From positions 434,001 to 498,000 of the forward strand of contig NZ_CP046401.1 of NCBI RefSeq assembly GCF_009762775.1: a stretch of DNA of 64,000 nt, read 5' to 3'. Each line of letters starts with the position of its first letter. Positions within the stretch are counted from its first letter, which is position 1. Both the position numbers and the translations under genes were made by a program. This stretch comes from Maribellus comscasis. GTDB lineage: Bacteria > Bacteroidota > Bacteroidia > Bacteroidales > Prolixibacteraceae. Below the pieces are notes generated by a model, which worked only from the letters and a program-made list of their open reading frames with translations, was not told the DNA's origin and ran no database searches. Shown piece by piece: positions 1 through 9,857 of this stretch.

Positions 1-1541
1 GCGACATTGATATATTGGCCAATTTTGGCCGGGGTGGAAATGCTGTCGGCACATTTGCAGGCTTGTATTTTTATGAAAATATTGGCTCTCCAGGCAATGC
101 ACTTTTAAGTGAAGGAATCAAATTGGGAGACAAAGAGGGACACTCGTTTATTGGTGATATAAACAATGACGGTTTGCTTGATATATTTTGCGAAGGCGAG
201 CTTTTTACTAATATTTCAAACCAGGGTAACATCACGTTTGACAAACCGATACCTGCTGAGAATCCCGGATGGAAGGCTTGTGGTGAAATTGACTGGGATG
301 GTGACGGACTTGCCGACCGATTTATAACATCGAGATGGCACCTCGAAATGGTTACCGGGAAAGATGCTGATACTTTACGGTTACCAGTGGGTGGAAAAGA
401 ATTACTCGAAGACATTTTTATCCGTCCTTTTGTTTGCGACTGGGACGGTGATAATGATCCCGATTTACTTATCGGACAGGAAAGCGGGCATATTACTTTT
501 ATTGAAAATGAATCAGGAACATTACAGCAGGAAAGACATATTTTACAAAAAAATCCGAATGTAAAGAGTGGTTGTGCAAGTGTTCCTGCTCTTTGCGATT
601 GGGATAATGACGGCGACATTGATATTATTGTTGGAACGGCTGCCGGATTTCTGGAATTGTATGAAAACCATGAAAAAAAATTCAAACCGGTAAAAAGACT
701 TAAAGCAGACGGTCAAATAATTCGAATACAAGCAGGAGAGTTTGGTTCTGTTCAGGGTCCGGGTGAAGCGCGCTGGGGCTATTTATGCCCGGAAGCTTGC
801 GACTGGGATATGGATGGTGACATTGACATTGTTGCCGGTACAGTTTCCGGAGAAAATCTTCTTTTTGAAAATACCGGCACCAAAAATAAACCGATTTTGG
901 CCTCCCCAAAAAAAATAACCATTGACTGGAATAACGCACAGCCAGTTTACCCGGAAGGAATGCGTTACATCCCTGCCCCGGATGTTTTAATAACACAATG
1001 GCGTTGTAAGCCGGTTGCATTTGACTGGAATAAAGACGGTCTGCCAGATTATCTTACTATTGACGAAAAAGGTGTGTTGGCTTGTTATCCGAGATTTTGG
1101 AAAACAGATGGAACCCTTGGTTTAAAACCGGCGACATATCCTTTTACCGATGAAAATGGTTTCCCTTTGAGGTTTTGTACAAATGAAGTTCCGGGACGAA
1201 ATGGCAGAATAAAATTTTCACTTGCTGATTGGGACAACGATGGTGATCTGGATATTATTCGAAATGGTGGATTTGAAGATGGAAAACAAAACCTCGATAA
1301 CGGATGTAATTTTGTCTATTTGGAATGTTTGAAATCAGAAAATAACGTATCTGTATTCAAATGGAGTGGAGAACTTATAAAAAGTGACAGCATCCGGCTG
1401 CAGGGGCATACCGATTCTCCAATTACTTTTGATGTTGATGGAAACGGCAGTCTCGATATCATTTCCGGTTGCGAAGATGGAAACATTTATTTTTTTCTGA
1501 GAGAATGGATCGATTCAAAAAATAATTACTCTAAGTTTTAA
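1..1541 (+). CDS. Secreted FG-GAP/VCBS repeat protein, 5' truncated by window edge
   Basis: The reading frame is open from the first bases (frame of base 3, starting DIDILANFG), so the start lies outside the window; the TTG at 15 is not a real start. At least seven calcium-loop repeats of the type DWDxDGDxDI are visible (DWDGDGLADRF, DWDGDNDPDLL, DWDNDGDIDII, DWDMDGDIDIV, DWNKDGLPDYL, DWDNDGDLDII, DVDGNGSLDII). These are the FG-GAP/VCBS blades of extracellular beta-propellers that bind Ca2+, common in exported Bacteroidota proteins next to glycan-degradation genes. No catalytic motif is visible in the part present, and the C terminus carries no sorting domain. A carbohydrate-binding or rhamnogalacturonan-lyase-like role is possible but only inferred from the neighbours. 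Confidence 0.85.
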   Translation, partial: DIDILANFGRGGNAVGTFAGLYFYENIGSPGNALLSEGIKLGDKEGHSFIGDINNDGLLDIFCEGELFTNISNQGNITFDKPIPAENPGWKACGEIDWDGDGLADRFITSRWHLEMVTGKDADTLRLPVGGKELLEDIFIRPFVCDWDGDNDPDLLIGQESGHITFIENESGTLQQERHILQKNPNVKSGCASVPALCDWDNDGDIDIIVGTAAGFLELYENHEKKFKPVKRLKADGQIIRIQAGEFGSVQGPGEARWGYLCPEACDWDMDGDIDIVAGTVSGENLLFENTGTKNKPILASPKKITIDWNNAQPVYPEGMRYIPAPDVLITQWRCKPVAFDWNKDGLPDYLTIDEKGVLACYPRFWKTDGTLGLKPATYPFTDENGFPLRFCTNEVPGRNGRIKFSLADWDNDGDLDIIRNGGFEDGKQNLDNGCNFVYLECLKSENNVSVFKWSGELIKSDSIRLQGHTDSPITFDVDGNGSLDIISGCEDGNIYFFLREWIDSKNNYSKF

Positions 1542-1723
1542 CCTTTGCTTCAGAAGACGATTGCCATTATTTTGACTACTCAGTAATATTTCCAGCTTAC
1601 TTTCACGTACCAACCCCAACATAAAAAACTTATAACAAACCAATTAACTTGTATCATCTTTTTTCAGGCAAGATATTTTCGAATATCATTTTTTTATATT
1701 TTTGAAGCAGATATTGAAATAAA
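1542..1723. other. AT-rich intergenic stretch
   Basis: The gap between the FG-GAP gene and the radical SAM gene is 360 bases. This first half shows no gene and no clear terminator hairpin. A TATTTTTG box at 1697-1704 fits the Bacteroidota -7 consensus TAnnTTTG, but no good TTG lies at the right distance upstream, so it is weak. The second half holds a possible 38-codon reading frame, listed separately. Confidence 0.4.
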
Positions 1724-1840
1724 ATGAGACAAAGTTTACAGCTTCAAAAATTAATAAGTTTCCGGTTTGAAAAGACCAAACGGGGCATTCTTCTTTTGGA
1801 GTTTTTGCTCATTTTCCTCTATATTTTTTCTGAATTATAA
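1724..1840 (+). CDS. Possible 38-residue single-pass membrane peptide
   Basis: An ATG at 1724 opens 38 codons ending in TAA at 1838-1840. The peptide has a basic amino half (MRQSLQLQKL, then FRFEKTKRG) followed by one hydrophobic helix (ILLLEFLLIFLYIF), a layout typical of small inner-membrane proteins. A -7-like TATTTTTG box lies 20 bases upstream at 1697-1704. There is no Shine-Dalgarno sequence, but that is normal in this phylum. It is too short to be sure of from sequence alone, and hydrophobic reading frames arise easily in T-rich DNA. Confidence 0.25.
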   Translation: MRQSLQLQKLISFRFEKTKRGILLLEFLLIFLYIFSEL

Positions 1841-1901
1841 AATTCCAATCCTTGTCACCCCCCGTTAATTAATTAGTATTTATCATTTATTTTATTTTTT
1901 G

Positions 1902-3143
1902 ATGGAAGCATTTGATGCGTATCTGAACGGATTGGTAAATAAAAACAAGGATACATTTTCAGCATACCCTGATTTAAAATGGGCAGGCTATTACAACACA
2001 GCAGAAGCAAGCGAAAGGAGAGAAGAACTAATTAAAAAACTGGAAGAAAACTGGCTTTTTAAAGAGACGAAACCCTACCATAAACAAATCTCAAAAGGAT
2101 GTATGATTTGTGGTTTGGGAAGCTGGAGCTGTTTGTTCATAACCGGCAAATGTAATGCCAGTTGTTTTTACTGTCCGGCATCGCAACTTGCCGATGAAAC
2201 GCCAAGTACCCAGGGATTAAATTTTGAATCGCCGGAGAGTTATGCTGAATACATCAATTTTTTCAAATTTAAAGGCGTAAGTTTTAGTGGCGGAGAACCC
2301 TTGCTGTTTTTCGACCGCACACTTCAGTATTTAAAACAGGTACGCAAAAAGTGCGACCCGAATATTTACACGTGGATGTATACCAATGGAATCTTAGCCG
2401 ATGAACAGAAATTCAGAAAGCTTGCTTCGGCCGGGTTAAACGAAGTGCGGTTCGACATTGGTGCCACCGGCTTTAAACTTGATAAAATTAAGCTTGCCAA
2501 AGGGATTATCCCAAACATAACAGTAGAAATCCCGGCCGTTCCTGAAGAAAAAGAAAGGCTAAAACAACTCCTGCCAGAGATGATAAAAGCCGGTGTTACC
2601 AACCTGAACCTACATCAACTGAGGCTGACAAAACACAACGCGCCGAAACTTTCAAAAAGAAATTACACTTACATTCACGCCGAACACCCCATTGTTTTGG
2701 AATCGGAACTGACGGCACTGGAAATTCTAAACCATGCCAAAGAAAAAAAACTTGACATCGGCATCAATTACTGCTCATTCTATTTCAAAAACCGTTTTCA
2801 AAAAGCAGGATTCAGAAAACAAATTACGAACGTACTCGCTGATTCAGACGAGGTGATTACAGAAAAAGGCTTTATCCGAAATTTTGAAGATAACTCAATT
2901 GACTATAAAGCAATGGTTATTTCAGAAAATAAACCCGATGGAAACAACCGGGAACTAAAATTGAAACATAAAACTTATTTTATCCGAATGGAAAATTCGT
3001 TTCGGCCAACGACACTCACAAAAAATCAAAAAACAGAAGTAGAAAAATTAATTAAAAATGAACCTCAGAATGCTCCTGAAAGCCAGCTTCTTTTTCAGGT
3101 ATGGCAAATGGAACATATTGAAAAAGGTCTTCGGGAATACTAA
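1902..3143 (+). CDS. Radical SAM protein with extra N-terminal cysteines
   Basis: The radical SAM cluster motif CxxxCxxC is present as C84, C88 and C91 (CNASCFYC), followed by the SGGEPLL glycine motif that contacts S-adenosylmethionine methionine and by a normal partial TIM barrel. It therefore should bind a [4Fe-4S] cluster and make a 5'-deoxyadenosyl radical. A second set of cysteines just upstream (GCMICGLGSWSC, about residues 66-77) could be structural or bind metal. No SPASM-type C-terminal cysteine set is obvious. The ATG at 1902 is preferred over a TTG at 1899. The gene stands alone, tail to tail with the sulfotransferase gene 3 bases away. Substrate unknown; the family resembles activase-like and peptide-modifying enzymes only in the core. 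Confidence 0.85.
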   Translation: MEAFDAYLNGLVNKNKDTFSAYPDLKWAGYYNTAEASERREELIKKLEENWLFKETKPYHKQISKGCMICGLGSWSCLFITGKCNASCFYCPASQLADETPSTQGLNFESPESYAEYINFFKFKGVSFSGGEPLLFFDRTLQYLKQVRKKCDPNIYTWMYTNGILADEQKFRKLASAGLNEVRFDIGATGFKLDKIKLAKGIIPNITVEIPAVPEEKERLKQLLPEMIKAGVTNLNLHQLRLTKHNAPKLSKRNYTYIHAEHPIVLESELTALEILNHAKEKKLDIGINYCSFYFKNRFQKAGFRKQITNVLADSDEVITEKGFIRNFEDNSIDYKAMVISENKPDGNNRELKLKHKTYFIRMENSFRPTTLTKNQKTEVEKLIKNEPQNAPESQLLFQVWQMEHIEKGLREY

Positions 3144-3146
3144 ACT

Positions 3147-3797
3147 CTATCTACTCAAAAATCTTAAAGATAGTTTTTCAATAGCACCTCTATCACTAAA
3201 AACCAATCGTTTTATCGAATTATGAATAACTTTTGCTTTTTTCACTTCATTTGTTTTATCCGTAGCTTTATTTAGAAAAGGAAATTCGACTTCGGGTACC
3301 GGTTTATTTAAAAGATTACAAAGTTCTTTCCAGTTTTGGCCTTTCTCCCAACAAACAACAATTAGATTTTCAGGCGCATTTTGTGCAAAAAAATCGACTA
3401 CAGCCTGGTTATGTCTTTCGTAAAATGAAATATGCTCACGTTTACGATAATGGGGCATATAATAACCATAAATACGTTTTCTTATTTTTTTGGGCCCCGT
3501 GCGTTCAGCATGCTTGCATAAACTGTTGTACCAGATTTCCGGACTTTCTCTTACTGTCAGTACAAATTTTGCGTCCGGATATTTTTTATACATTTTTTTG
3601 TAAACCAATGGCCAGGGCCAGTCTTCAAAATTATTATTGATTTCTGCTGTTTCATAAATAGATGAATAATCATTTTTTGTGAGCGCTTTTACTAATCGTC
3701 CATTGCATGACACATGATTTTCAAAACCTAAAATTTCCAGTGATTGTCCTAATGTAGTTGTTCCCGTCTTGTTTAATCCTATTCCAAAAACTTTCAT
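3147..3797 (-). CDS. Sulfotransferase family protein
   Basis: The protein starts MKVFGIGLNKTGTTTLGQSL at the ATG at 3797; a longer frame to 3830 lacks a good start. GLNKTGTTTL is the 5'-phosphosulfate-binding loop of PAPS-dependent sulfotransferases, and RESPEIWYNSL near residue 100 fits the 3'-phosphate-binding element. The length (216 residues) is typical of the single-domain bacterial family, which transfers sulfate from PAPS to a hydroxyl of a glycan, lipid or small molecule. No signal peptide, so it acts in the cytoplasm. It converges with the radical SAM gene. The acceptor cannot be deduced. Confidence 0.85.
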   Translation of the reverse strand: MKVFGIGLNKTGTTTLGQSLEILGFENHVSCNGRLVKALTKNDYSSIYETAEINNNFEDWPWPLVYKKMYKKYPDAKFVLTVRESPEIWYNSLCKHAERTGPKKIRKRIYGYYMPHYRKREHISFYERHNQAVVDFFAQNAPENLIVVCWEKGQNWKELCNLLNKPVPEVEFPFLNKATDKTNEVKKAKVIHNSIKRLVFSDRGAIEKLSLRFLSR

Positions 3798-4031
3798 TAT
3801 CTGAATTCTTTCTTTTGAAATAGAATACAAGAAAACAACGGTTCACCCTACAAATTGGCTATCCGGTGCTTCATCATATATCATACATCTCAACCACACA
3901 AGATTATAAAAACAGGCAAGATACAGAAACACAATATACTAAAAATCAACACATTGACACTAAATCAACAGTTAACTACCAAACTTATACTTATGTAAAT
4001 AATCTATCCTAAAACCAAGGTCTTCCCGGAA

Positions 4032-6197
4032 CTAGTTCACCTCCGTTATTTCATAAACGTGGCTGCTTAAATCTTCCCGCCCCCCGCGCACGTTGTATCC
4101 AATCTTCATTAAATAATCGCCGGAATAAACACTATCTCCGGCATTAGGCCCCATAAAAGGCCCGCGTCTTCTTCCTTCTTGAACATTAATTTCTTTTACT
4201 TCGTATTTTTTATCCGGATCCAGCCCCTGAAATTTTACCGGGTTGGTAATATTTTCGCGGTAGGTATAGATGTCGAAACAGAAGAAAACGGCTTTTTCCT
4301 TTGATTCGTGTACATACATCAACGCGGCACGACTTTCCTCATAAGGAGAAATCAGGCGATACATGTCGCCAAACCAGATTACGTCTTTTAAACGGTCATA
4401 ATCTTTCAAAGCTTGCTGGCTAAATGCGAGTTCCTCGTCAGTAAACTCTTCCACACGGATGTCGTACCCCATTTTATCCATCATTGCCACATCGGTACGA
4501 AATTTTAACGACTGGTTACCCATTGAAGTAATGTGGTTACAAATGGTATTTGCCGGAAAAAAGTAAGAATATGCCCATTGAATAAAAATCCGGTCGTAGG
4601 CATCGGTGTTGTCGCTGGGCCAGAATTCGGTAAAATATTTCATTGCTCCGTAATCGGTGCGGCCTCCCCCACCCGAGCAAAGCATAATTGGAAGTTCAGG
4701 ATACTTTTCCCGAAGATCTTCCATTACGTTATAAAATCCTTTTACATAGTCGATGTAAATGTGCGACTGATTCTCGCCCAGATATTGCGAATATTCATTG
4801 GTCATTTCGCGGTTACAATCCCATTTTATAAATCCTATTTCAGGATGTTTGGTCAACATTTGGTCAACCACATCATACACAAACTTTTGCACTTCAGGAT
4901 TTGCCATATCCAGAACCAACTGGTTACGAGAATAATGTTCCGGGCGATTGGGCAATTTCAAAATCCAGTCGGGATGATTTTCATACAATTCACTTTTAGG
5001 ATTTACCATTTCCGGTTCAATCCAAATTCCGAATTTTATTCCTTTAGCTTCGGCCTGTTCAACCAAATAACCAATTCCGTGCGGCAATTTTTCTTTATTT
5101 TCCTGCCAGTCGCCCAAGCCCGCGCGGTCATTATTTCGCGGGTATTTGTTCGCAAACCAGCCATCGTCGAGCAAAAATAAATCAACACCCAATTTTTTGG
5201 CTCCGTCAAACAGTTCCACCAAACGGTCTTCATTAAAATCAAAATAGGTTGCTTCCCAGTTATTTAGCAACGTAAGCCGTTCACCTTCACCATCCAGCAC
5301 CTGGTATTTTTGCGCCCATTTGTGCAAATTCCGACTGGCTTGTCCTTTTCCTTCAAATGAATAAGTAAAAATAAAATCAGGTGTTTTAAAAATTTCGTTA
5401 GGTTTTAAATGGTATTCCGAAGCATACGGATTCATTCCCGAAATAACACGAAGTGTATTGGTTGGTGTAATTTCAAAATTAAATTGGAAGTTTCCTGTCC
5501 ATGCGAGAGTAGCAGCAACCACTTCTCCCTTCGTTTCCGTGGAAGGTTCATTCATGGATAAAAAAAACATGGGCGCCTGAAATTTATTGGCACGCGTTCC
5601 CAGTTTACTATCAATAACTTTTATTCCGCTGGTAAGTTGGCTTTCCTGCATTAGCATTTCTTTTGCCCAGTCGCCATGAAATTGCGTAAGCCAGTAATCG
5701 CGCTTATCAAACTGCAACATCGATGAGGCAAAATGAGTAAGCATAACCGGCTTTTTCTCGTTGTGCTGAATCTCAGTCCAGGCTTCAATAACGTCTTCAT
5801 TTTTAAAAGCTTTGAAAAATAATTTTACCTCTACCGGGTAAACATCATCTTTTAAAGTAATTTGAGTAACTGAAACATTTTCATCGACTCTAGAAACTTC
5901 TACGCCTTCAAATTTTAGTGACAGCGACGGATTTCCATCGTTGTGCAATAACCGGATTGCCGGCTCATATAAATTGTCCATTCCGGCAGGCATGTATGCT
6001 TCGTTCTGGCTAAAAAGATTAGAATATTCATCAGCATCATTTAGCTTTTCACCAAAATAAACCTGCATCAGTTTATTCTGGCGGTCGGTTTTATACACCA
6101 GGGCTGTATTATTTGTTTCAATAAAAATCGGTGATTCCTGAGCAAGCAGATTACCACAAAAGAGGCTCAGAATAAACAGATAAATTAATCGTTTCAT
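4032..6197 (-). CDS. Secreted GH36 alpha-galactosidase
   Basis: A signal peptide (MKRLIYLFILSLFCGNLLAQ) is followed by the N-terminal beta-supersandwich and the TIM barrel of glycoside hydrolase family 36. The nucleophile motif appears as FIKWDCNRE (Asp near residue 460), and the acid/base region as CSGGGGRTDYG then WPSDNTDA (Asp near 527). GIWIEPEMVNPKSELY is another family hallmark. At 721 residues it has normal family length. The enzyme should release terminal alpha-D-galactose, probably in the periplasm. It is the second gene of a minus-strand pair, 34 bases after the GH105 gene. The C-terminal beta domain is present. Confidence 0.93.
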   Translation of the reverse strand: MKRLIYLFILSLFCGNLLAQESPIFIETNNTALVYKTDRQNKLMQVYFGEKLNDADEYSNLFSQNEAYMPAGMDNLYEPAIRLLHNDGNPSLSLKFEGVEVSRVDENVSVTQITLKDDVYPVEVKLFFKAFKNEDVIEAWTEIQHNEKKPVMLTHFASSMLQFDKRDYWLTQFHGDWAKEMLMQESQLTSGIKVIDSKLGTRANKFQAPMFFLSMNEPSTETKGEVVAATLAWTGNFQFNFEITPTNTLRVISGMNPYASEYHLKPNEIFKTPDFIFTYSFEGKGQASRNLHKWAQKYQVLDGEGERLTLLNNWEATYFDFNEDRLVELFDGAKKLGVDLFLLDDGWFANKYPRNNDRAGLGDWQENKEKLPHGIGYLVEQAEAKGIKFGIWIEPEMVNPKSELYENHPDWILKLPNRPEHYSRNQLVLDMANPEVQKFVYDVVDQMLTKHPEIGFIKWDCNREMTNEYSQYLGENQSHIYIDYVKGFYNVMEDLREKYPELPIMLCSGGGGRTDYGAMKYFTEFWPSDNTDAYDRIFIQWAYSYFFPANTICNHITSMGNQSLKFRTDVAMMDKMGYDIRVEEFTDEELAFSQQALKDYDRLKDVIWFGDMYRLISPYEESRAALMYVHESKEKAVFFCFDIYTYRENITNPVKFQGLDPDKKYEVKEINVQEGRRRGPFMGPNAGDSVYSGDYLMKIGYNVRGGREDLSSHVYEITEVN

Positions 6198-6231
6198 ATT
6201 TGGTTTTTATTAGTTTAAGTTAAAAAAAAGT

Positions 6232-7362
6232 TTATTTCAATTTATACACTTCAGTTCCGGCTAAAAGAAAACAGCCAAGGCCATAATCCTCAAAATCGGG
6301 TTGTTTGTCGTAGGTGACGGGCTGACCGTCTTTTGGTTCTTTGCCTGTACTCTGCACATATCCCAAAAAACCATTTTTATGCAAACTTTCTTTTACCATT
6401 GCCTTCCAGCCTTTTAACAGTACCGGCAAATACTTTTCACGTGAAAGCAATCCCGTATTTACACCGTAAGCCATACCGTAAACAAACAAAGCTGTTCCAC
6501 TTAATTCTTTCCCTCCAAAATTTGTCGGGTCGTGTAAACTTACATTCCAAAAACCATCCTGTCTCTGAACAGAAACCAATGCCTCCATCATTTTCCTGAA
6601 GTCGTTAACATACTGTTCCCTGTGTGCCTCATCTTCCGGGATGATTTGCAGAACCCGAACCAGTGCAGCAACAACCCAACCGTTTCCGCGACTCCAGTAA
6701 CAATCCTCTCCGTTGGGTTCTTTGTAAGGCGTATCAAAATCAGCGTCGCGCCACCACAATCCATCCTTTTCGTTAAACAGGCCATTTTCGCCATGTTCGT
6801 TTCGGGTGAACATGTACATTTTGTACATTTTTTCAAAGTATATCGAATCGTTAAACAACGCTCCCAGCTTTGCAAAAACCGGCATTCCCATTTGTATGGC
6901 ATCAATCCACGACCAATCATCAAGCTGCGGAGTATTTACCAACATATCCGTGCAAACCTTGATGTTTTTTATACGTTTAGGTTCCGGTAAAATATTGTAT
7001 AAATCGATATATGTTTGCCCGCAACACTGGTCGTCGGCGTTTCGTGTTGTATTTCCGTTACGCATTCCCCAATGATGAAATTCAGCCCAAGACACGGCAT
7101 AATCGTAATATTCCAATTTGGGATAAATTTGGTGCAATGCCATTAATCCTTCGTAATAAACACCGCGTGTCCAGATATTACTGGGGCGTTCCCGGTTGGT
7201 AACAATCGTTTTTCCGGTATCCGGCCATTTTTTCATAAAATATTCATTGGCCAAAACCATTTGCTCCAAAACCTCTTTCCTGTCAGGAATTTCCTGTGCA
7301 AAAACTTCCGTAAAAAACAAAATCAGGAAGCTTAACGAGAGTATAATTCTAATCGTTTTCAT
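6232..7362 (-). CDS. GH105/GH88-type unsaturated glucuronyl hydrolase
   Basis: The sequence has a signal peptide (cleavage near VFAQ) and an alpha6/alpha6 barrel with the family signature YWSRGNGWVVAALVRVL, plus DDQCCGQTYIDLY where the catalytic aspartate is expected and DGLWWRD lining the substrate pocket. Length (376 residues) matches YteR-like GH105 enzymes. These hydrolyse the 4,5-unsaturated uronic acid left at the non-reducing end by polysaccharide lyases, classically on rhamnogalacturonan I and in marine bacteria also on ulvan. It is the promoter-proximal gene of a two-gene unit with the alpha-galactosidase, which suggests a pectin-like or ulvan-like side-chain substrate. No lyase gene is in the window. 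Confidence 0.88.
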   Translation of the reverse strand: MKTIRIILSLSFLILFFTEVFAQEIPDRKEVLEQMVLANEYFMKKWPDTGKTIVTNRERPSNIWTRGVYYEGLMALHQIYPKLEYYDYAVSWAEFHHWGMRNGNTTRNADDQCCGQTYIDLYNILPEPKRIKNIKVCTDMLVNTPQLDDWSWIDAIQMGMPVFAKLGALFNDSIYFEKMYKMYMFTRNEHGENGLFNEKDGLWWRDADFDTPYKEPNGEDCYWSRGNGWVVAALVRVLQIIPEDEAHREQYVNDFRKMMEALVSVQRQDGFWNVSLHDPTNFGGKELSGTALFVYGMAYGVNTGLLSREKYLPVLLKGWKAMVKESLHKNGFLGYVQSTGKEPKDGQPVTYDKQPDFEDYGLGCFLLAGTEVYKLK

Positions 7363-7713
7363 TTTGATTTAGCAATTGTTAGTTTAAACAAAACACTAAA
7401 TTGCAAATTTTCAGTTAAAACACAATTCGCTCAAAATTTAAATGAAAATGTTCATCGAAATTTAATTGGTTTAAGTAACAACGGTTGGACAGTTTCTTTT
7501 CTAAATCGTTTAAAGACAGAATAAAAATAATCCAAAAATACAATCAAAAAAAAGAGGATACTATATAAACATTTAAACACCGAAACATAAAAAGTATCGT
7601 TCTGTTCGTACATCTATTTTACCATTCAGCCACATAAAAAAACCAGCCGTATTTTATTTTTTCATGGTGAAATAATTCTGAAAGATATTTGAATCAGAAA
7701 ACAATATAAAACC
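7363..7713. other. Divergent promoter region
   Basis: This 351-base AT-rich gap separates the leftward GH105-GH36 pair from the rightward TonB receptor gene, so it should carry both promoters. A TATTTTTG box on the minus strand (7533-7540) and a near-match GATATTTG on the plus strand (around 7684) could be -7 elements, but neither has a convincing -33 TTG. No hairpin or palindrome stood out. Confidence 0.35.
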
Positions 7714-9840
7714 ATGAAAACAATTCTTTTTATACTACTTCAGTTCCTGGCATTTCACCTTTCAGCGCAGATTGAAATATCGGGAACTATTTTTTCAGAA
7801 AACAACGAGCCGGTTACCGGAGCGAATATTTTTATTCAGGGTTCCTATAACGGAACGACTTCTGACAGCCTTGGATATTTCAGTTTTGGAACTGATTTAA
7901 CCGGAGACCAAACACTGATTGCGAGCTTTATAGGTTATAAAACCCAGGCCGTTCAACTTCACATTTCAAAAAACATTCAAAACCTCAAAATCATTTTGCA
8001 GGACGATGTCAGCGAGTTAAACGAAGTTGTGATTAATGCCGGAACGTTTGAAGCCAGCGACAAAAAGAAATCAGTTTTATTAAAACCGCTGGACATTGCA
8101 TTAACAGCCGGAGCCAACGGCGATGTTTTTGGAGCTTTCGGCACCTTACCCGGAACCCAAAAAGTTGGAGAAGAAGGCCGGTTGTTTGTACGTGGCGGCG
8201 ACGCATACGAAACCAAAACTTTTATGGATGGCATGCTGGTTAACTCGCCCTATTATTCTCAAATGCCCGACCTTCCCACACAAGGACGTTTTTCTCCTTT
8301 ACTTTTTAATGGTTCGGTTTTTAGTACCGGTGGATATTCAGCCGAATTCGGACAGGCGCTCTCGTCAATTGTCGCATTAAACACCACAGCACTGGAGCCG
8401 GAGACGAAATCGAATATTTCTGTTTTAACGGTTGGATTGCAGGGGTCGCACGCCCACCGGTGGGATAACACATCGTTGGCTATTACCGGTGAGTTGCTGC
8501 ATACAGGACTGTCCAACCGCCTGTTTCCACAAAATATCGACTGGATAAAAGAACCAATAATTTCGGGCTCAACGCTTCTGTTTCGGCATAAAACCAGCGA
8601 AACGGGAATGATAAAATCCTTTGGAAGCTTTAACTACAACACAAGCACCTTGTTGTATGATAATTTCGAGGAATCAAAATTTCAGAATTTGGCTCTGACC
8701 AATAATAATGTTTACCTGAATACAACTTACAACGAAATGTTAGGCGAAAAGTGGATGGTAAATACAGGAGTATCAGTTAATACGGACAATGATAAGATTG
8801 TATTGGAAAATGAACCGATAAATACGTTAAAAAAGAGCGGACAGGTGAAAACAGTTTTTACCAACTTCACCACGGAAAAGATTACAACAAAATTTGGCGC
8901 CGACTGGGTTGGCTACGATTATCTTCAAAAGGTAAATATCGGTGGAAACTATAAATTTGGTTTTACCAATCAGCAATTGTCTTCGTTTGTTGAATCGGAA
9001 ATAAAAATCAACCATATCCTGGCAGTTCGCGCTGGATTGAGAGCGGAATACAGCTCATTAATTCAACAGTCAAACTGGATGCCTCGTTTATCGGCGGCCA
9101 TAAAAACCGGGAAAAACAGCCAGCTTTCCACCGCTTTTGGAAAATTCTGCCAGAATCCGGAAGAGGACTATTTAAAATTTAACGACAATCTTCAACCTGA
9201 AAAGTCGACACATTCTATTTTAACCTGGCAATACAAAAAGGGCACAAAATCCTTTCGTTTTGAGGCCTATTATAAAAAATACTCTGATTTGATCAAATAC
9301 GATGAGGAGAACTCTGCAGCCCCGGAAAATTACAACAACAGCGGCTCAGGCTATTCGCACGGTATCGATGTTTTCTGGCGCAACCGGAAGGAGTTTGGGA
9401 AAAGCGATTATTGGATCTCTTATTCATGGATTGACACAAAACGCAATTACCTTGATTTCCCGGTCGAGGCCACTCCTTATTTTGTTTCGGCTCATAATCT
9501 TTCTCTGGTTTACAAACGTTTTTTTACCGGAATTCAGTCGTTTGCCTCTGTTACTTATTCTTTTGCGAGCGGACGCCCGTATTACAACCCAAATAATCCC
9601 AAATTTATGTCGGACCGAACCAGGTGCTACAACGACATCAGCATTGGATTAACCCATCTTATGTATTTATTTAATACACAAACCGTGTTGCATCTGATTG
9701 TAAATAACATGTTTGGGTTTAATAACATTTTTGGGTATACCTACAGCAACACACCCGACGAAACCGGAATTTACCCCCGACAAGCTGTTACGCCAGCAAC
9801 TAAACGTATGGCTGTATTTCTGATTTCTTTTCAATTTTAA
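7714..9840 (+). CDS. TonB-dependent outer-membrane receptor with N-terminal carboxypeptidase-like domain
   Basis: A signal peptide ending LSAQ leads into a CarboxypepD_reg-like beta-sandwich (EISGTIFSENNEPVTGANIFIQG, residues about 20-95), then a plug domain (LNEVVINAGTF... RGGDAYETKTFMDGMLV) and a 22-strand barrel that ends in an aromatic residue (LISFQF). At 708 residues it is shorter than SusC proteins and has no SusD partner, so it is not a typical polysaccharide importer. It may move a small ligand, metal complex or peptide. The downstream TPR gene starts 17 bases after its stop and is likely co-transcribed. Confidence 0.88.
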   Translation: MKTILFILLQFLAFHLSAQIEISGTIFSENNEPVTGANIFIQGSYNGTTSDSLGYFSFGTDLTGDQTLIASFIGYKTQAVQLHISKNIQNLKIILQDDVSELNEVVINAGTFEASDKKKSVLLKPLDIALTAGANGDVFGAFGTLPGTQKVGEEGRLFVRGGDAYETKTFMDGMLVNSPYYSQMPDLPTQGRFSPLLFNGSVFSTGGYSAEFGQALSSIVALNTTALEPETKSNISVLTVGLQGSHAHRWDNTSLAITGELLHTGLSNRLFPQNIDWIKEPIISGSTLLFRHKTSETGMIKSFGSFNYNTSTLLYDNFEESKFQNLALTNNNVYLNTTYNEMLGEKWMVNTGVSVNTDNDKIVLENEPINTLKKSGQVKTVFTNFTTEKITTKFGADWVGYDYLQKVNIGGNYKFGFTNQQLSSFVESEIKINHILAVRAGLRAEYSSLIQQSNWMPRLSAAIKTGKNSQLSTAFGKFCQNPEEDYLKFNDNLQPEKSTHSILTWQYKKGTKSFRFEAYYKKYSDLIKYDEENSAAPENYNNSGSGYSHGIDVFWRNRKEFGKSDYWISYSWIDTKRNYLDFPVEATPYFVSAHNLSLVYKRFFTGIQSFASVTYSFASGRPYYNPNNPKFMSDRTRCYNDISIGLTHLMYLFNTQTVLHLIVNNMFGFNNIFGYTYSNTPDETGIYPRQAVTPATKRMAVFLISFQF

Positions 9841-9857
9841 CCATAAAAAATTTCATC

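Noticed and set aside
4533..5180. 215-codon open frame on the plus strand inside the GH36 gene
   Set aside because: Antisense to a complete, motif-bearing enzyme; no domain is recognisable in it.
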